Shown piece after piece: positions 38,629 through 50,334 of a stretch of 64,000 bases of DNA; the first letter of the stretch is position 1; each line of letters begins with the position of its first letter. Below the pieces are notes generated by a model that did not search any database, was not told where the DNA came from, and saw nothing but the letters and a program-made list of their open reading frames with translations. The stretch spans positions 1-64,000 of the forward strand of contig NZ_JAKXMK010000023.1 of NCBI RefSeq assembly GCF_022524485.1. Direction: 5' to 3'. The position numbers and the translations under genes were made by a program. The DNA is from Pseudonocardia alaniniphila. GTDB lineage: Bacteria; Actinomycetota; Actinomycetes; Mycobacteriales; Pseudonocardiaceae.

Positions 38629-39057
38629 TCAGGTGGGTGGCAGCTCCAACAGGATCTCGACCTCGGCGGTGGTGGCAGCGGCGTCCCGATGGTGGACGAC
38701 GACCGCGCCTGCCTCACGTGCGCCTCGCAGGTTGCGCAGCTGATCGTCCACCACGAGGCACTGGGCGACGGCGAGTCCGAGCATCTCCGCGACCCGGCGA
38801 TACACCTCAGGATCGGGCTTGCGCACACCGAGCGAAGGCCCCAGCACCACGGCGTCGAACTGCGCTGCACACTCGTCGGGCACGGCGTGTGCGTCGGAGA
38901 CCAGGGCGGTAGCCACTCCCGCTGCCCGGGCCCGCCCGACCAATTCGACCACGGCCGACCCGTCGGTGAGCACTCCCTGGTAGTCCATCAGCAAGCCACG
39001 CAGCGGCACCGCAGGCACATTACCGGGATCGGTGGCCCGTCCTTTGGCAGCGGGCAC
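38629..39057 (-). CDS. HAD-family hydrolase
   Basis: About 142 residues of the haloacid dehalogenase-like fold without a large cap. Motif I is LLMDYQGVLTD, motif II is in ALVSDAH, the Lys of motif III is in VRKPDPEVY, and motif IV is VVDDQLRNL. The first Asp-x-Asp of a phosphatase is Asp-Tyr-Gln here, so the second acid is missing and the protein may be a weak phosphatase or bind another ligand. The start is unsure: GTG at 39057 is the longest, and GTG codons closer to motif I are possible. Confidence 0.75.
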   Translation of the reverse strand: MPAAKGRATDPGNVPAVPLRGLLMDYQGVLTDGSAVVELVGRARAAGVATALVSDAHAVPDECAAQFDAVVLGPSLGVRKPDPEVYRRVAEMLGLAVAQCLVVDDQLRNLRGAREAGAVVVHHRDAAATTAEVEILLELPPT

Positions 39058-39080
39058 GGCGCTGCGCCTTCCGCGGGTTC

Positions 39081-39826
39081 ATGATCGACGTTCGGGTGCC
39101 GGGAGGCGGGCCGGACGGTTGTGGGTCCCGAACTGACGATCATGGGTCCGGGTAGCCGGCCCCGATCCGCCGCCACCCGAACCTGCCGCCGGCCCGGACG
39201 CGCCGCCAACCGCCCCGAGCACAGCTCCCCGGCCCGAAACGACGATCTTGGCGTTCAGGACGTTCGGCCGGGTCGAGATCGAGCATCGCCGGAGAAGCAG
39301 TGGAACACCACCGTCCTCGCTCACGGAGTAGACGTGCTCGGCGTCGGGGTCATTGATCCGGCCGAGGATGTCCAGGTCCGGGACGTCGACCAACTCCGCC
39401 TGCTTTGGCCGGCCCCACCGCCCGCCACCCTTCATGATCGACGTTCGGGGCCCGCCAACCGCGCCGAGCACAGCTCACGGTTCCGAACCAATGATCTTGG
39501 CGCAGGCCCAGCCGACCGGCCGGTCTCCGCAGTGCACCACCATCATGATCGACGTTCCGGGCCCGCCAACCGCGTCCGGCACAGCTGGACGGCCCCAAGC
39601 GACGATCTTGAAAATCCGGCCACTCGTGATCATCGGTTTGGACCCAACAGCCGCCCCGAGCGCCGTCGTGCGCACCGAAACAGTGATCATGAACGCCGGG
39701 CAACCGCCGACCCCGAGACCGGACGCCACCCCTACCCGCCGCCACCCCGCTCCGCGGCCCATGATCGGCAATCCGGGCCCGACAACCGGGCCGAGCACAG
39801 CTACCTGTCCCGAACCGACGATCTTG
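39081..39826. repeat. Array of six 66-bp imperfect-palindrome repeats (array 1)
   Basis: Six related units fill an 830-bp gap without a gene: 39081-39144, about 39191-39250 (5' end degraded), 39434-39499, 39545-39610, 39626-39691 and 39761-39826. The last four are each exactly 66 bp. A unit opens with ATGATCG or a variant, has the core CCGCCAACCGC-CCGAGCACAGCT, and closes with CGATCTTG or TGATCATG. The two ends are partly complementary (TTCGG near the start, CCGAA near the end in 39434-39499), so each unit can fold on itself. Spacing between units varies (81-135 bp). The same family recurs at 61152-61432. Confidence 0.85.
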
Positions 39827-39886
39827 CTGTAGGTCGGCCCCGGTCGGACCGCGGTGCGGCCCGACCGGCGAACTTGCTGCCGAGTA

Positions 39887-40924
39887 CTACGCAGTGGCGA
39901 GGATCTTCTGCAGGTCGTCGAGCACGATCATGGCGCCCGAGGGACCCAGGCCCAGGAACCAGACCTCGTCGTCGACGGGTCGCGCGTGCCCCTTCTGCAC
40001 CGCGTTCAGCCGACTCCACAGCTCCCCGCTCACCACGGCACCCTGATCCGTGGCCTCGGGCGGGCCGTAGCTCGAGTAGAAGATCCAGTCGCCTTCGGCG
40101 CGGTTGATCAGCTCCGGCGAGACCTCCTGGGCCAGCTCGTCGAAGTCCTGCCCCGGCGCGCGGGGCAGACCGACGTCCTTGAGGATCACACCGATGAACG
40201 ACAGGTTCCCGTAGAGGCGGATCCGGCCGGGCATGAACCGCACGAGCGAGATCGCGGGCGCGCCACCGGCCAACGACGCCTTCACCGCGTCGGCCCGCCG
40301 CTGGTAGTCGTTGAGCACCTCGGTGGCCTTGGTCTCCTCGCCGAGCGCGGCGCCGGCCAGCAGGAAGTCTTCCTTCCACGGGAATCCCGGACGGATGCTG
40401 AGCACGGTGGGCGCGATGGCGCTGAGCGGCTCGTAGAGCTGGTCGACGCGCAGCTGGCTACCGAGGATCAGGTCGGGCTTCAGCGCCGCGATGGCCTCGA
40501 GGTTGAGGTTGTTGGTATCCCCGACGCTCGTGATGCCCGCGACACGGTCGGCCAGATAGGACGGCGCCTTCCCGTTGGGGTTCGCCATGCCGACCGGCGT
40601 GACCCCGAGCGAGAGGACGGCGTCGAGCTCGCCGCTGTCGATCGTGACCACCCTGACCGGCTTCGTCTCCAGCCGCGTGGTGCCCCGCGCGTGGGTGATC
40701 GTCCGGGGGAAGACGCCGGGGCCGACGTCGGCTCCCAGCTTCGCGGTCGCCTCGTCGGCGGTGGAGAAGAGCTTGCCGCCGGTGGCCACATCGGTGTTCC
40801 CGGTGCCGCCGGACGAGCCCTGCTGCTGTGTAGCGCAGCCCGTGGCCAGCACCGCCGCGAGGGCCATCGCGAGCCCCCAAGACATCCACCGGCGCGACGG
40901 CCGGCCCACCCTCCCAGAGCGCAT
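39887..40924 (-). CDS. Iron-siderophore ABC transporter substrate-binding lipoprotein
   Basis: A 345-residue FecB/FepB-type binding protein. It has a lipoprotein signal (lipobox LATGC, Cys30), then VRVVTIDSGELDAVLSLGV, PDLILGSQ, and the long helix and second lobe (WKEDFLLAGAALGEETKA, YGNLSFIGVILKDVGL) normal for siderophore-binding proteins. It catches ferric siderophores outside the cell; no permease genes adjoin it. An IdeR-like iron box covers its start codon, so it should be repressed when iron is plentiful. A MarR gene lies 63 bp upstream in the same direction. Confidence 0.9.
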   Translation of the reverse strand: MRSGRVGRPSRRWMSWGLAMALAAVLATGCATQQQGSSGGTGNTDVATGGKLFSTADEATAKLGADVGPGVFPRTITHARGTTRLETKPVRVVTIDSGELDAVLSLGVTPVGMANPNGKAPSYLADRVAGITSVGDTNNLNLEAIAALKPDLILGSQLRVDQLYEPLSAIAPTVLSIRPGFPWKEDFLLAGAALGEETKATEVLNDYQRRADAVKASLAGGAPAISLVRFMPGRIRLYGNLSFIGVILKDVGLPRAPGQDFDELAQEVSPELINRAEGDWIFYSSYGPPEATDQGAVVSGELWSRLNAVQKGHARPVDDEVWFLGLGPSGAMIVLDDLQKILATA

Positions 40925-40942
40925 GAGGTGACCCTAACCTAA
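40924..40942 (-). promoter_or_regulatory. IdeR/DtxR-type iron box
   Basis: The 19-bp minus-strand sequence TTAGGTTAGGGTCACCTCA agrees with the IdeR consensus (TTAGGTTAG-SCTAACCTAA) at 16 of 19 positions. It ends on the start codon of the siderophore-binding gene and contains a TAGGTT box, so bound repressor would cover the promoter. Confidence 0.7.
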
Positions 40943-40987
40943 TCGATCTCGGTGCTCGGCCACCGGTCGGCAAAGCCGACGGGGCCG

Positions 40988-41440
40988 TCATTCCGCCCGC
41001 GTGACCGCCGTCAGCACCGCCAGCAGGTAGGCGCGGATGACCTCGGCGTCCCGCGGCGACGGCTGGGGTAGGCCGCTCCGCAACGTCGTCACCACGGCCC
41101 CATGCGCGCCCGCCAGCCGGAGCCGGCCGTGCTCGGTGATCCGCAACCGCACCACCCGACGGTCTGCCGGGTCGCGTTCGCGAGCCAACTCCCCCGCGGT
41201 CTCCAGCGCGTCGACCACCGGGGTCAGCGTGGCCGGGGCGACGCCGAGGCACCCGGAGAGCTCGCGATGCGACACGGCCTCGCCGTCGGCGAGCGCACCG
41301 AGTACGCCCATCGCGGTGACGGTGAGCCCATGTGCGGCGACCACCTCACGGGAGTACCGAGAGACGGCCTGCCCGGCCCGGGACAACAGCCGGTGAAGTG
41401 GCATCAGCTGCGGGTCGGGCTCGAAGAAACCGCCGGTCAT
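40988..41440 (-). CDS. MarR-family transcriptional regulator
   Basis: A 150-residue winged-helix repressor: LMPLHRLLSRAGQAVSRYSR, AHGLTVTAMGVLGALADGEAVSHRELSGCLGV (recognition region), ALETAGELARERDPADRRVVRLRITEHG (wing), as in the family. The ATG at 41440 gives a standard N-terminus and lies 6 nt after a TACGGT box. It is upstream of the siderophore-binding gene on the same strand and may be cotranscribed, although that gene has its own iron box. The ligand is unknown. Confidence 0.88.
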   Translation of the reverse strand: MTGGFFEPDPQLMPLHRLLSRAGQAVSRYSREVVAAHGLTVTAMGVLGALADGEAVSHRELSGCLGVAPATLTPVVDALETAGELARERDPADRRVVRLRITEHGRLRLAGAHGAVVTTLRSGLPQPSPRDAEVIRAYLLAVLTAVTRAE

Positions 41441-41446
41441 CGGCAC

Positions 41447-41452
41447 ACCGTA
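41447..41452 (-). promoter_or_regulatory. Predicted -10 box of a leaderless promoter (MarR gene)
   Basis: Minus-strand TACGGT ends 6 nt before the ATG at 41440; no ribosome site is visible. Confidence 0.5.
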
Positions 41453-41541
41453 CGAAGCTGGATCATCAGTGCCCGTACGGTTCGTCGCCTGATCACCCCA
41501 ACGGACCTCGGCGGCCCGGCACCAGGCCGCACTCTGGCGCC

Positions 41542-42042
41542 GTGACCACCACGCTGGACTCGCCACCCCCGCTACCTGAGCCGCAGCACGCCACCTGCCC
41601 AGCCATCCGGCCGCGGCTTCGACGGATGGCGTACGAACCAGGCCCCGGAGCGAGCGCCGCCGTCGCCACCATCCCGGCGCCGCGCCCGCCGCAGCCCGAG
41701 CCGGCCGGGCCGTCGGCGGCCGAGCTCGGCGAGGCGCATCGCACCATCACGCGGATTCTGCGGCTCGCGCTGGAGGTACTCGACCACCGCAGGCCGTCCG
41801 CACAGCTCGCCGGCCACGTCACGGCATCCGTGCTGCGTTACTGGCGCACGGCCGCGCAGCAGCGCACTGTGCGTTCGCCTGCCCGGTTCGCCCGGATGCG
41901 TCTGTGCCTTCCGCAACCAGGCGTCGCGGAGGTGGCCGTGGCGTGCTCCATCGACGGACGAGTGCGCGCAGTGGCGGCGCGGTTCGAGCGAGCCGACAGC
42001 GCGGGCACCGGTTGGCGGTGCACCGCGCTGCGACTCGGCTGA
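41542..42042 (+). CDS. Rv3235-family protein
   Basis: A 166-residue protein with a Pro/Ala-rich N-terminal half and a conserved C-terminal domain (ITRILRLALEVLDHRRPSAQ, VLRYWRTAAQQRT, VAEVAVACSIDGRVRAVAAR). This pattern is that of the actinobacterial Rv3235-like family, unknown in function, which in many genomes lies between the tgs3 region and secA as it does here. It converges on secA with a 16-bp gap. The GTG at 41542 has no clear ribosome site; CACTCT precedes it by 6 nt. Confidence 0.75.
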   Translation: MTTTLDSPPPLPEPQHATCPAIRPRLRRMAYEPGPGASAAVATIPAPRPPQPEPAGPSAAELGEAHRTITRILRLALEVLDHRRPSAQLAGHVTASVLRYWRTAAQQRTVRSPARFARMRLCLPQPGVAEVAVACSIDGRVRAVAARFERADSAGTGWRCTALRLG

Positions 42043-42058
42043 ACCCGGACCGCGCAGG

Positions 42059-45013
<2,955 letters not shown>

Positions 45014-45120
45014 TCGCCTTCGCGGATCAGTACGCGGGTTCTCGTCCGGTAGCCCGCCGTGCCCCGGCGAACCACCGGGCCCAGGGTAGCGAAGCTACGG
45101 ATACCTCTTAGCACAACGCC

Positions 45121-45165
45121 GGAGGGGCGGCACGCGTTCCGGTCGGGAACGCATGCCGCCCCTCC
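45121..45165 (-). terminator. Long hairpin terminator between hpf and secA
   Basis: GGAGGGGCGGCACGCGTTCC (45121-45140) pairs with its near-complement at 45146-45165: 20 positions with one mismatch and a 5-nt loop. It lies 15 nt past the hpf stop and upstream of secA, which probably has its own promoter in 45014-45120. Confidence 0.7.
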
Positions 45166-45180
45166 TGGGCGTACGCGCGA

Positions 45181-45807
45181 CTACCGTACGAGACGGATCA
45201 TGCCGTAGTCGTAGCCCTTGCGGCGGTAGACGACGCAGGGCTCCCCACTGTCGGCGTCGGCGAACAGGTAGAAGTCATGGCCGACGAGTTCCATGTGGGA
45301 CAGGGCGTCGTCCACGCTCATCGGATCGGCGGTGTGGACCTTGCTTCGGACGATCCGGCCCGGAAGCTGATCGTCGGGCGGCAGGTGCTCGTCATGGCCA
45401 CGGGGGCTGGGTACCTCGACCTCGGCCGACGTGTCGGCCGGTGGGAGCTCGTCGAGGAGCGCGGTGGCGGCGCCGCGGCCGGCCATGACCCGGGTGCGCT
45501 TGCCGTTGACCTTGCGACGGTCGTGCGAGCGGCGCAACCGTCCTTCTAGCTTTGCGACAGCGGCGTCCAGCGCGGCGTAGAAATCTTGGGCGCATGCCTC
45601 TGCTCTCGCGACAGGACCACACCCTCTGCCCGTGATCTCGACCCGCTGACAGCTCTTGAGCTGGCGCCGGTTCGGCTCGTGGAAGAGCTCCACCTCCAAG
45701 CCCACGATCTTGTGGTCGTAGCGTTCCAGGCGAGCGACCTTCTCGGCGACATGGACCCGGAAATGCTCCGGAACCTCGACGTTTCGGCCGGTGACAACGA
45801 TCTCCAC
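45181..45807 (-). CDS. hpf: Long-form ribosome hibernation promoting factor
   Basis: A 208-residue protein. The N-terminal ribosome-binding domain runs VEIVVTGRNVEVPEHFRVHV to KLEGRLRRSHDRRK; the C-terminal dimerisation domain is IVRSKVHTADPMSVDDALSH, VGHDFYLFADADSGEPCVVY and RKGYDYGMIRL. Long HPF joins two 70S ribosomes into idle 100S dimers in starvation or hypoxia. The GTG at 45807 has GAGGGA upstream and gives the normal length; longer starts add a stretch with no family match. Homologue of Rv3241c. Confidence 0.93.
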   Translation of the reverse strand: MEIVVTGRNVEVPEHFRVHVAEKVARLERYDHKIVGLEVELFHEPNRRQLKSCQRVEITGRGCGPVARAEACAQDFYAALDAAVAKLEGRLRRSHDRRKVNGKRTRVMAGRGAATALLDELPPADTSAEVEVPSPRGHDEHLPPDDQLPGRIVRSKVHTADPMSVDDALSHMELVGHDFYLFADADSGEPCVVYRRKGYDYGMIRLVR

Positions 45808-46040
45808 GCAGACTTCCCTCGCTCTCAGCGTCGGGTTGGCGTTGCAGACTGCGGCCGGGAACCGAATCCCCGGGCGCACGATCGGTAGATCCTCCTGATA
45901 GGGGCCTCGGCGGATGCGGAGCACCGTAACGCGCATCACGGTTCGACAACAGGGCTGAGCGTCAGAGTGACCCAGGATGGGTGATATAGGTGCCCGAAAC
46001 GTTTGGTAGGGCTGCCGGACGGTAAAAGTCCATGCTCCGT

Positions 46041-46736
46041 TCAGGCGCTCGGGGCGCTCGGACGGCCGAGGCGCTCGGCGTCACCCATACGCTTCGTCGC
46101 GTCGCACAGAACGAGGGCCGCCTCGGCTCTCACGCCCACCTCCGCGAGGGCCGCTCGGCAGGCCCGGAGGGTGGCCCCGGTGGTCACCACGTCGTCCACG
46201 AGCAGCACGGTGGCTCCCGCCGGCGGTAGGGCCGCGGGCCGCACGCGCAGGCGCCCGGAGAGGTTCTGCGCGCGCTGCACGGCGTCGAGTCCCACGGAGT
46301 CGCGGGCGCGGCGAGCGAGCCGCAAGGGCCGGGCCACCTGCACGCCGGGCCGCCCGGCGGCCAGCGCCCGGCAGAGCCGCACCACGTGATCGCCCCCGCG
46401 GGCGCGCGCGGCGGCCGGACGGGAGGGCGCCGCCACCAGCCACGTGATCGCGGGCGGCCGGATGATCTCGTCGAGCGGCCCCGCGAGCAACGCGGCGAGC
46501 GGCTCGGCAAGATCGCGCCTGCCCCGCTCCTTGTAGCGGAGCAGCGCGGCTCGCAGCGGACCGCTGTAGCGACCCACCGCGAGCACCGCCGGGCCACCCG
46601 GCAGCACCGGCCACGACGGCCGCCCCAGCCCGGCCCGGCATCGCGCACACCACGGCGGCACCGGATCACCGCATCCGGCGCAGTCGCCGGGCAGCACGAG
46701 ATCGAGCAACGCGGACCGAAATTCCCGAATCCCCAC
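46041..46736 (-). CDS. comF: ComF-family phosphoribosyltransferase-like protein
   Basis: A 231-residue protein with an N-terminal zinc finger (CAGCGDPVPPWCARC), a middle AVGRYSGPLRAALLRYKERG, and the PRPP-binding motif VLLVDDVVTTGATLRACRAAL. Such proteins resemble ComFC, needed for DNA uptake in competent bacteria, though in actinobacteria the role is unknown. Several GTG starts are possible; 46736 gives VGIREFRSALLDLVLPGDC, close to the family start. It lies between hpf and lpqB as Rv3242c does. Confidence 0.88.
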   Translation of the reverse strand: MGIREFRSALLDLVLPGDCAGCGDPVPPWCARCRAGLGRPSWPVLPGGPAVLAVGRYSGPLRAALLRYKERGRRDLAEPLAALLAGPLDEIIRPPAITWLVAAPSRPAAARARGGDHVVRLCRALAAGRPGVQVARPLRLARRARDSVGLDAVQRAQNLSGRLRVRPAALPPAGATVLLVDDVVTTGATLRACRAALAEVGVRAEAALVLCDATKRMGDAERLGRPSAPSA

Positions 46737-46830
46737 CCGCCAAGCGTGCACCCGAGCCCGGTCACGAACGGTGACGAACGGGCCAGTTATCCACAACTCG
46801 TCCCCAACCCCCTCGCAAGGAGGCGGCGGG

Positions 46831-48567
46831 TCAGCCGGGGTACAGGGGTACCGCGTCGGGGGCGCCGCCCAGGACCTGACGCCACGCAGCCTGGTCACCG
46901 CCCGCGAAGCTCCACACGCCGGTCTGGTCGGTGACGAGCAGCGGACGGTTCGCGGCGGCCGCGATGGCCGTGAGCGGCGGCGTGAGGTTGTTGCCGAGCA
47001 CCTGCTGCACGCTCAGGCCGTCGACCGAGACCTGACCCACGAGCATGTCGGTGCCACGCGTGATCGCGACGATCGACTCCGCCGAGCGCCAGTCCGCCGC
47101 CACGACCTCGCCCAGGTCGTCGGGACGCAGGCGGTGGATGTTGCGGATGGCCACCTCACCGTCGATCCTGCGGGCCACAGCGGCGGTGTAGAGCGCCCCT
47201 CCGACCACCGCCACCACGCGCATCCCGTCGCGGGAGAGCCGCAGATCGCGAATCGGGCCGAGCGCTGTCAGCTGGTCGGCATTTACCTGGCCGGTGCGCG
47301 CCGGCCCCGTGCCGTCGACGAGCACGCGCGCGACGACGGCCCCGTCGAGGACCGTCCACACCTCGCCACCCGTGGGCGTCCAGGACGGACGGGTCATCGT
47401 CGCGGCGTCCAGCGACACCGGCGACACCGCTCCCCCAGGTCCCCCGCCGACCAGCAGCGCACGCCGTCCGCCCATACGGACGACGGCTGCGAGCCGCTGA
47501 CCGTCACCCGTGGTCGCCGCGGACTCGACGTCATAGGCGCCGTTGCCGACGGGGCCGGGCAGCGGTGCGCTCGGCTGGGGACCGTCGAGCTGCCGGACCC
47601 GTCCACCCGCGACGACCACGCCGGGCACGTCGGCGCCGGGCTGTACCTCCGCAGAGAGCGCGGCGACATCCTCGCGCGTGAGCTCGGGCGTGCCGGACAA
47701 CAACGGTTCGCCGTCCACGAGCAGCCGCACTCGCGAGACGTTGACCTCGGACAGCGTCAGCACCACCTGAGCGGCAAGGAGCCGCCGCGCGGGCTCGTCG
47801 AGGTCGCCGATCCCGGTGAGGTCGACGATCAGCGCACCGTCTGACCCCACGACGGCGTTGGACCGCAGCTGCGCACCCGGTGGGAACTGCGAGACGGCCG
47901 CGTCCAGCAACGCCTCGGACGGCCCGGCGAGCAGGAGCTCGAGTGCCCTGGCGGGCTGCGCTCTCGCCGGCACGCTGGGCACGTAGCGCAGATCGGCCAC
48001 GGCGAGCCTGCGGACCGGGTCGACGAACCAGGTGCGCACCTGCCGGTAGTTGTCCCGGAAGATCGACAACGGCACGACGACGCCGGCCGGCACGTTGGAG
48101 ATGCGCCATTGGCCGTTGCGCCGCACGACGGTGACGTCCTGCTGGAAGGTGGCCTGTTCCGGCTCGAACGCCCCGGAGGACGACAAGCGGCCGACCGCCG
48201 TGCCGCGGATCCGGATCGTCGTGACTCCCGAGTTCGGATCCTGCGCCCCGGCTGCCGGGACGGTGTCGAACTGCCCGTCGAGGACAGTGAGGCTCGCGGC
48301 GTCGTCCCATTCCACGGCGTCGGGCGCGAGGAAGCGCCGTGCCGAGCCGTGTTCGGCGGCGCTGCTGCCGGAGGCGAACACGAAGTCGCGCACCAGGTCG
48401 AGCGGGTTGCTGCCCTCGACGGGCCCTGCGGGCAGGGTGCCGCCCTCCCCGTCGCTCACCTCCCGCAGCACCTGCACAGGCGAACTCTCGGGCACGCTCG
48501 CGCAGCCTGCCAGCCCGGCGAGCGCGAGGATCAGGGCGAGCGCTGAACAGAACCGTCGACGGATCAC
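46831..48567 (-). CDS. lpqB: Lipoprotein LpqB (GerMN domain), modulator of MtrB
   Basis: A 578-residue secreted lipoprotein (lipobox LAGC, Cys22). The GerMN domain covers residues about 190-300 and the LpqB beta-propeller-like region the C-terminal 270. LpqB binds the sensor MtrB and tunes MtrA phosphorylation in mycobacteria. The GTG at 48567 overlaps the mtrB stop as GTGA. With mtrA and mtrB it forms the conserved mtrA-mtrB-lpqB operon that controls cell wall and division genes. Confidence 0.93.
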   Translation of the reverse strand: MIRRRFCSALALILALAGLAGCASVPESSPVQVLREVSDGEGGTLPAGPVEGSNPLDLVRDFVFASGSSAAEHGSARRFLAPDAVEWDDAASLTVLDGQFDTVPAAGAQDPNSGVTTIRIRGTAVGRLSSSGAFEPEQATFQQDVTVVRRNGQWRISNVPAGVVVPLSIFRDNYRQVRTWFVDPVRRLAVADLRYVPSVPARAQPARALELLLAGPSEALLDAAVSQFPPGAQLRSNAVVGSDGALIVDLTGIGDLDEPARRLLAAQVVLTLSEVNVSRVRLLVDGEPLLSGTPELTREDVAALSAEVQPGADVPGVVVAGGRVRQLDGPQPSAPLPGPVGNGAYDVESAATTGDGQRLAAVVRMGGRRALLVGGGPGGAVSPVSLDAATMTRPSWTPTGGEVWTVLDGAVVARVLVDGTGPARTGQVNADQLTALGPIRDLRLSRDGMRVVAVVGGALYTAAVARRIDGEVAIRNIHRLRPDDLGEVVAADWRSAESIVAITRGTDMLVGQVSVDGLSVQQVLGNNLTPPLTAIAAAANRPLLVTDQTGVWSFAGGDQAAWRQVLGGAPDAVPLYPG

Positions 48568-50312
48568 GGAAGGTCCGCGTGCCGGTCGGCGGCGTCGGCG
48601 TCGTCGTCGGACCACGACGGCACGACCGTGACGGGGCGCCCGCGCGGAGGCGTCGGCACCGGGGGCGGCGTCGGCGACGGCACGGAGGACGGCACGACCT
48701 CGCTGGTGGGTGCGGGGTCGGGGCCGAGCGGCAACGGGCTGGACTCGACGGGCTCGTCGAGCGTGCGCGGCAATGTCAGCCGGAACGCCGCGCCCTGTCC
48801 GACCGCGCCCCACGCCTGCAGCCACCCGCCGTGCAGCCGCGCGTCCTCGATGGCGATCGCGAGACCGAGTCCGCTACCGCCGCTGCGCCGTGCCCGCGAC
48901 TCCTCCGCCCGCCAGAACCGGTTGAACACCAGCTCAGCCTCTCCGGGGCGCAACCCCACGCCGTGGTCGCGGACCAGCACCGCGACGACGTGCTCGTCGT
49001 AGGCCAGCGTGATGCTCACCGGCCGCCCCTCACCGTGGTCGATCGCGTTGGCCACCAGGTTGCGCACGATCCGTTCCACCCGGCGCGGGTCGACCTCGGC
49101 GTACGCGCCGGTGGGTAGCCGCAGGTCGAGCGGGGTGCCGCTCTCGTCGGCGAATCCGCGCACGGCCTCGACGGCCCGCATCACCACCCCGTGCATGTCC
49201 ACCCGCTCGGCGCCCAGCTCGGCCACGCCCGCGTCGAGCCTGCTGATCTCCAGCAGGTCGGCGAGCAGCGCCTCGAACCGGTCGAGCTCGCAGACGAGCA
49301 GCTCGGAACTGCGCCGCAACGCGGGCAGCAGGTGCTCCCGGGATGCATAGAGCACGTCGGCCGCCATCCGGACGGTGGTCAGCGGCGTGCGCAGCTCGTG
49401 GCTGACGTCGGATGTGAACCGGCGCTGCAGCGCGCCGAACTCCTCGAGCTGACGGATCTGGCTCTGGATGCTGCTCGCCATCTCGTTGTAGGACTCTCCC
49501 AGCCGTGCGACGTCGTCCTCGCCCTGCACGGGCATCCGCTCGTCCAGGTGCCCGTCGGCGAACCGTTCGGCGATCTCGGCGGCCTGCCGGACCGGCCGTA
49601 CGACCTGCCGCGTGACCAGCCCCGCGATCCCTGCGAGCAACAGCAGGAGGATGAGCCCACCGACGATCAGTGTGCTCTGCACCAGCCCGAGCGTGCGTTG
49701 CTCGGCGATGAGCGGGAACAACAGATAGAACTCGAGGTCGCCGTTGGCCGTGCGGACGGGCTGCCCGACGATCAGTGTCGGGATCTCCACGCCCTGCTCG
49801 CTGAGCGTCACGTACTTGCTCGACAGCGTGCCCGCGGCGACGGCGTCACGCAGGTCGGCCGGGACGTCCTCCACGGGGCCTGCGGCGATTCCGGCACCCT
49901 CCCCGCGCGGCGTACTGAGGACCGCCCGGAACTCGCCTGCCCCGGTGGACGACGGCTCGTCGGCGACGCTGGCGTTGGTCAGCCGGTCCAGCGCGTTGTT
50001 CAGATCGCCCTGCGCACCGTCACGGCTCGGGTCGACACCGGACAGATCGCGTTCCAGGAGCACCGCGCCCGCCTCGGTGCGCGTGAGGGTGTCGGCCTCC
50101 TTGCCCTGCAGCACCCGCAGCGCGATCTGGGTCTGCAGGACGAGACCGAGCACCACGATGACGGCCGTGGAGAGGACGAGTGTGCTGACCACGACCCGCA
50201 GCTGCAGCGACCGCCGCCAGACCGCGCCCCACGCGTCCGCCAGTTCCATCGCGAACTGGCGAACCTGTGCGGCTGCGCGGCGGGCGCGGTCCGCGAGCGG
50301 CAACGCGGTCAT
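48564..50312 (-). CDS. mtrB: Sensor histidine kinase MtrB
   Basis: A 582-residue membrane kinase. A first helix (about 38-60) and a second (about 210-235) bracket an extracellular domain of 150 residues; a HAMP domain follows (RQVVRPVRQAAEIAERFADG). The HisKA box is FTSDVSHELRTPLTTVRMA with the phospho-His, and the HATPase domain has NLVANAIDHG, RDHGVGLRPGE and SGGSGLGLAIA. A 70-residue Pro-rich tail ends the protein. It phosphorylates MtrA, with LpqB as partner. The stop is coupled to lpqB. Confidence 0.95.
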   Translation of the reverse strand: MTALPLADRARRAAAQVRQFAMELADAWGAVWRRSLQLRVVVSTLVLSTAVIVVLGLVLQTQIALRVLQGKEADTLTRTEAGAVLLERDLSGVDPSRDGAQGDLNNALDRLTNASVADEPSSTGAGEFRAVLSTPRGEGAGIAAGPVEDVPADLRDAVAAGTLSSKYVTLSEQGVEIPTLIVGQPVRTANGDLEFYLLFPLIAEQRTLGLVQSTLIVGGLILLLLLAGIAGLVTRQVVRPVRQAAEIAERFADGHLDERMPVQGEDDVARLGESYNEMASSIQSQIRQLEEFGALQRRFTSDVSHELRTPLTTVRMAADVLYASREHLLPALRRSSELLVCELDRFEALLADLLEISRLDAGVAELGAERVDMHGVVMRAVEAVRGFADESGTPLDLRLPTGAYAEVDPRRVERIVRNLVANAIDHGEGRPVSITLAYDEHVVAVLVRDHGVGLRPGEAELVFNRFWRAEESRARRSGGSGLGLAIAIEDARLHGGWLQAWGAVGQGAAFRLTLPRTLDEPVESSPLPLGPDPAPTSEVVPSSVPSPTPPPVPTPPRGRPVTVVPSWSDDDADAADRHADLP

Positions 50313-50334
50313 GTCGGACGGGCGGCCGTGGCGC

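Noticed and set aside
39081..39826. CRISPR array
   Set aside because: Units are 66 bp, diverged, partly palindromic and unevenly spaced (81-135 bp), and no cas genes are present.
39121..40107. A 328-residue frame containing a repeated peptide (HDRRSGPANR-like) over the repeat array
   Set aside because: The peptide repeat is simply the translation of the 66-bp DNA repeat; other frames show equivalent repeats (MIDVxGPPT-like), and the frame runs into the antisense strand of the siderophore-binding gene.
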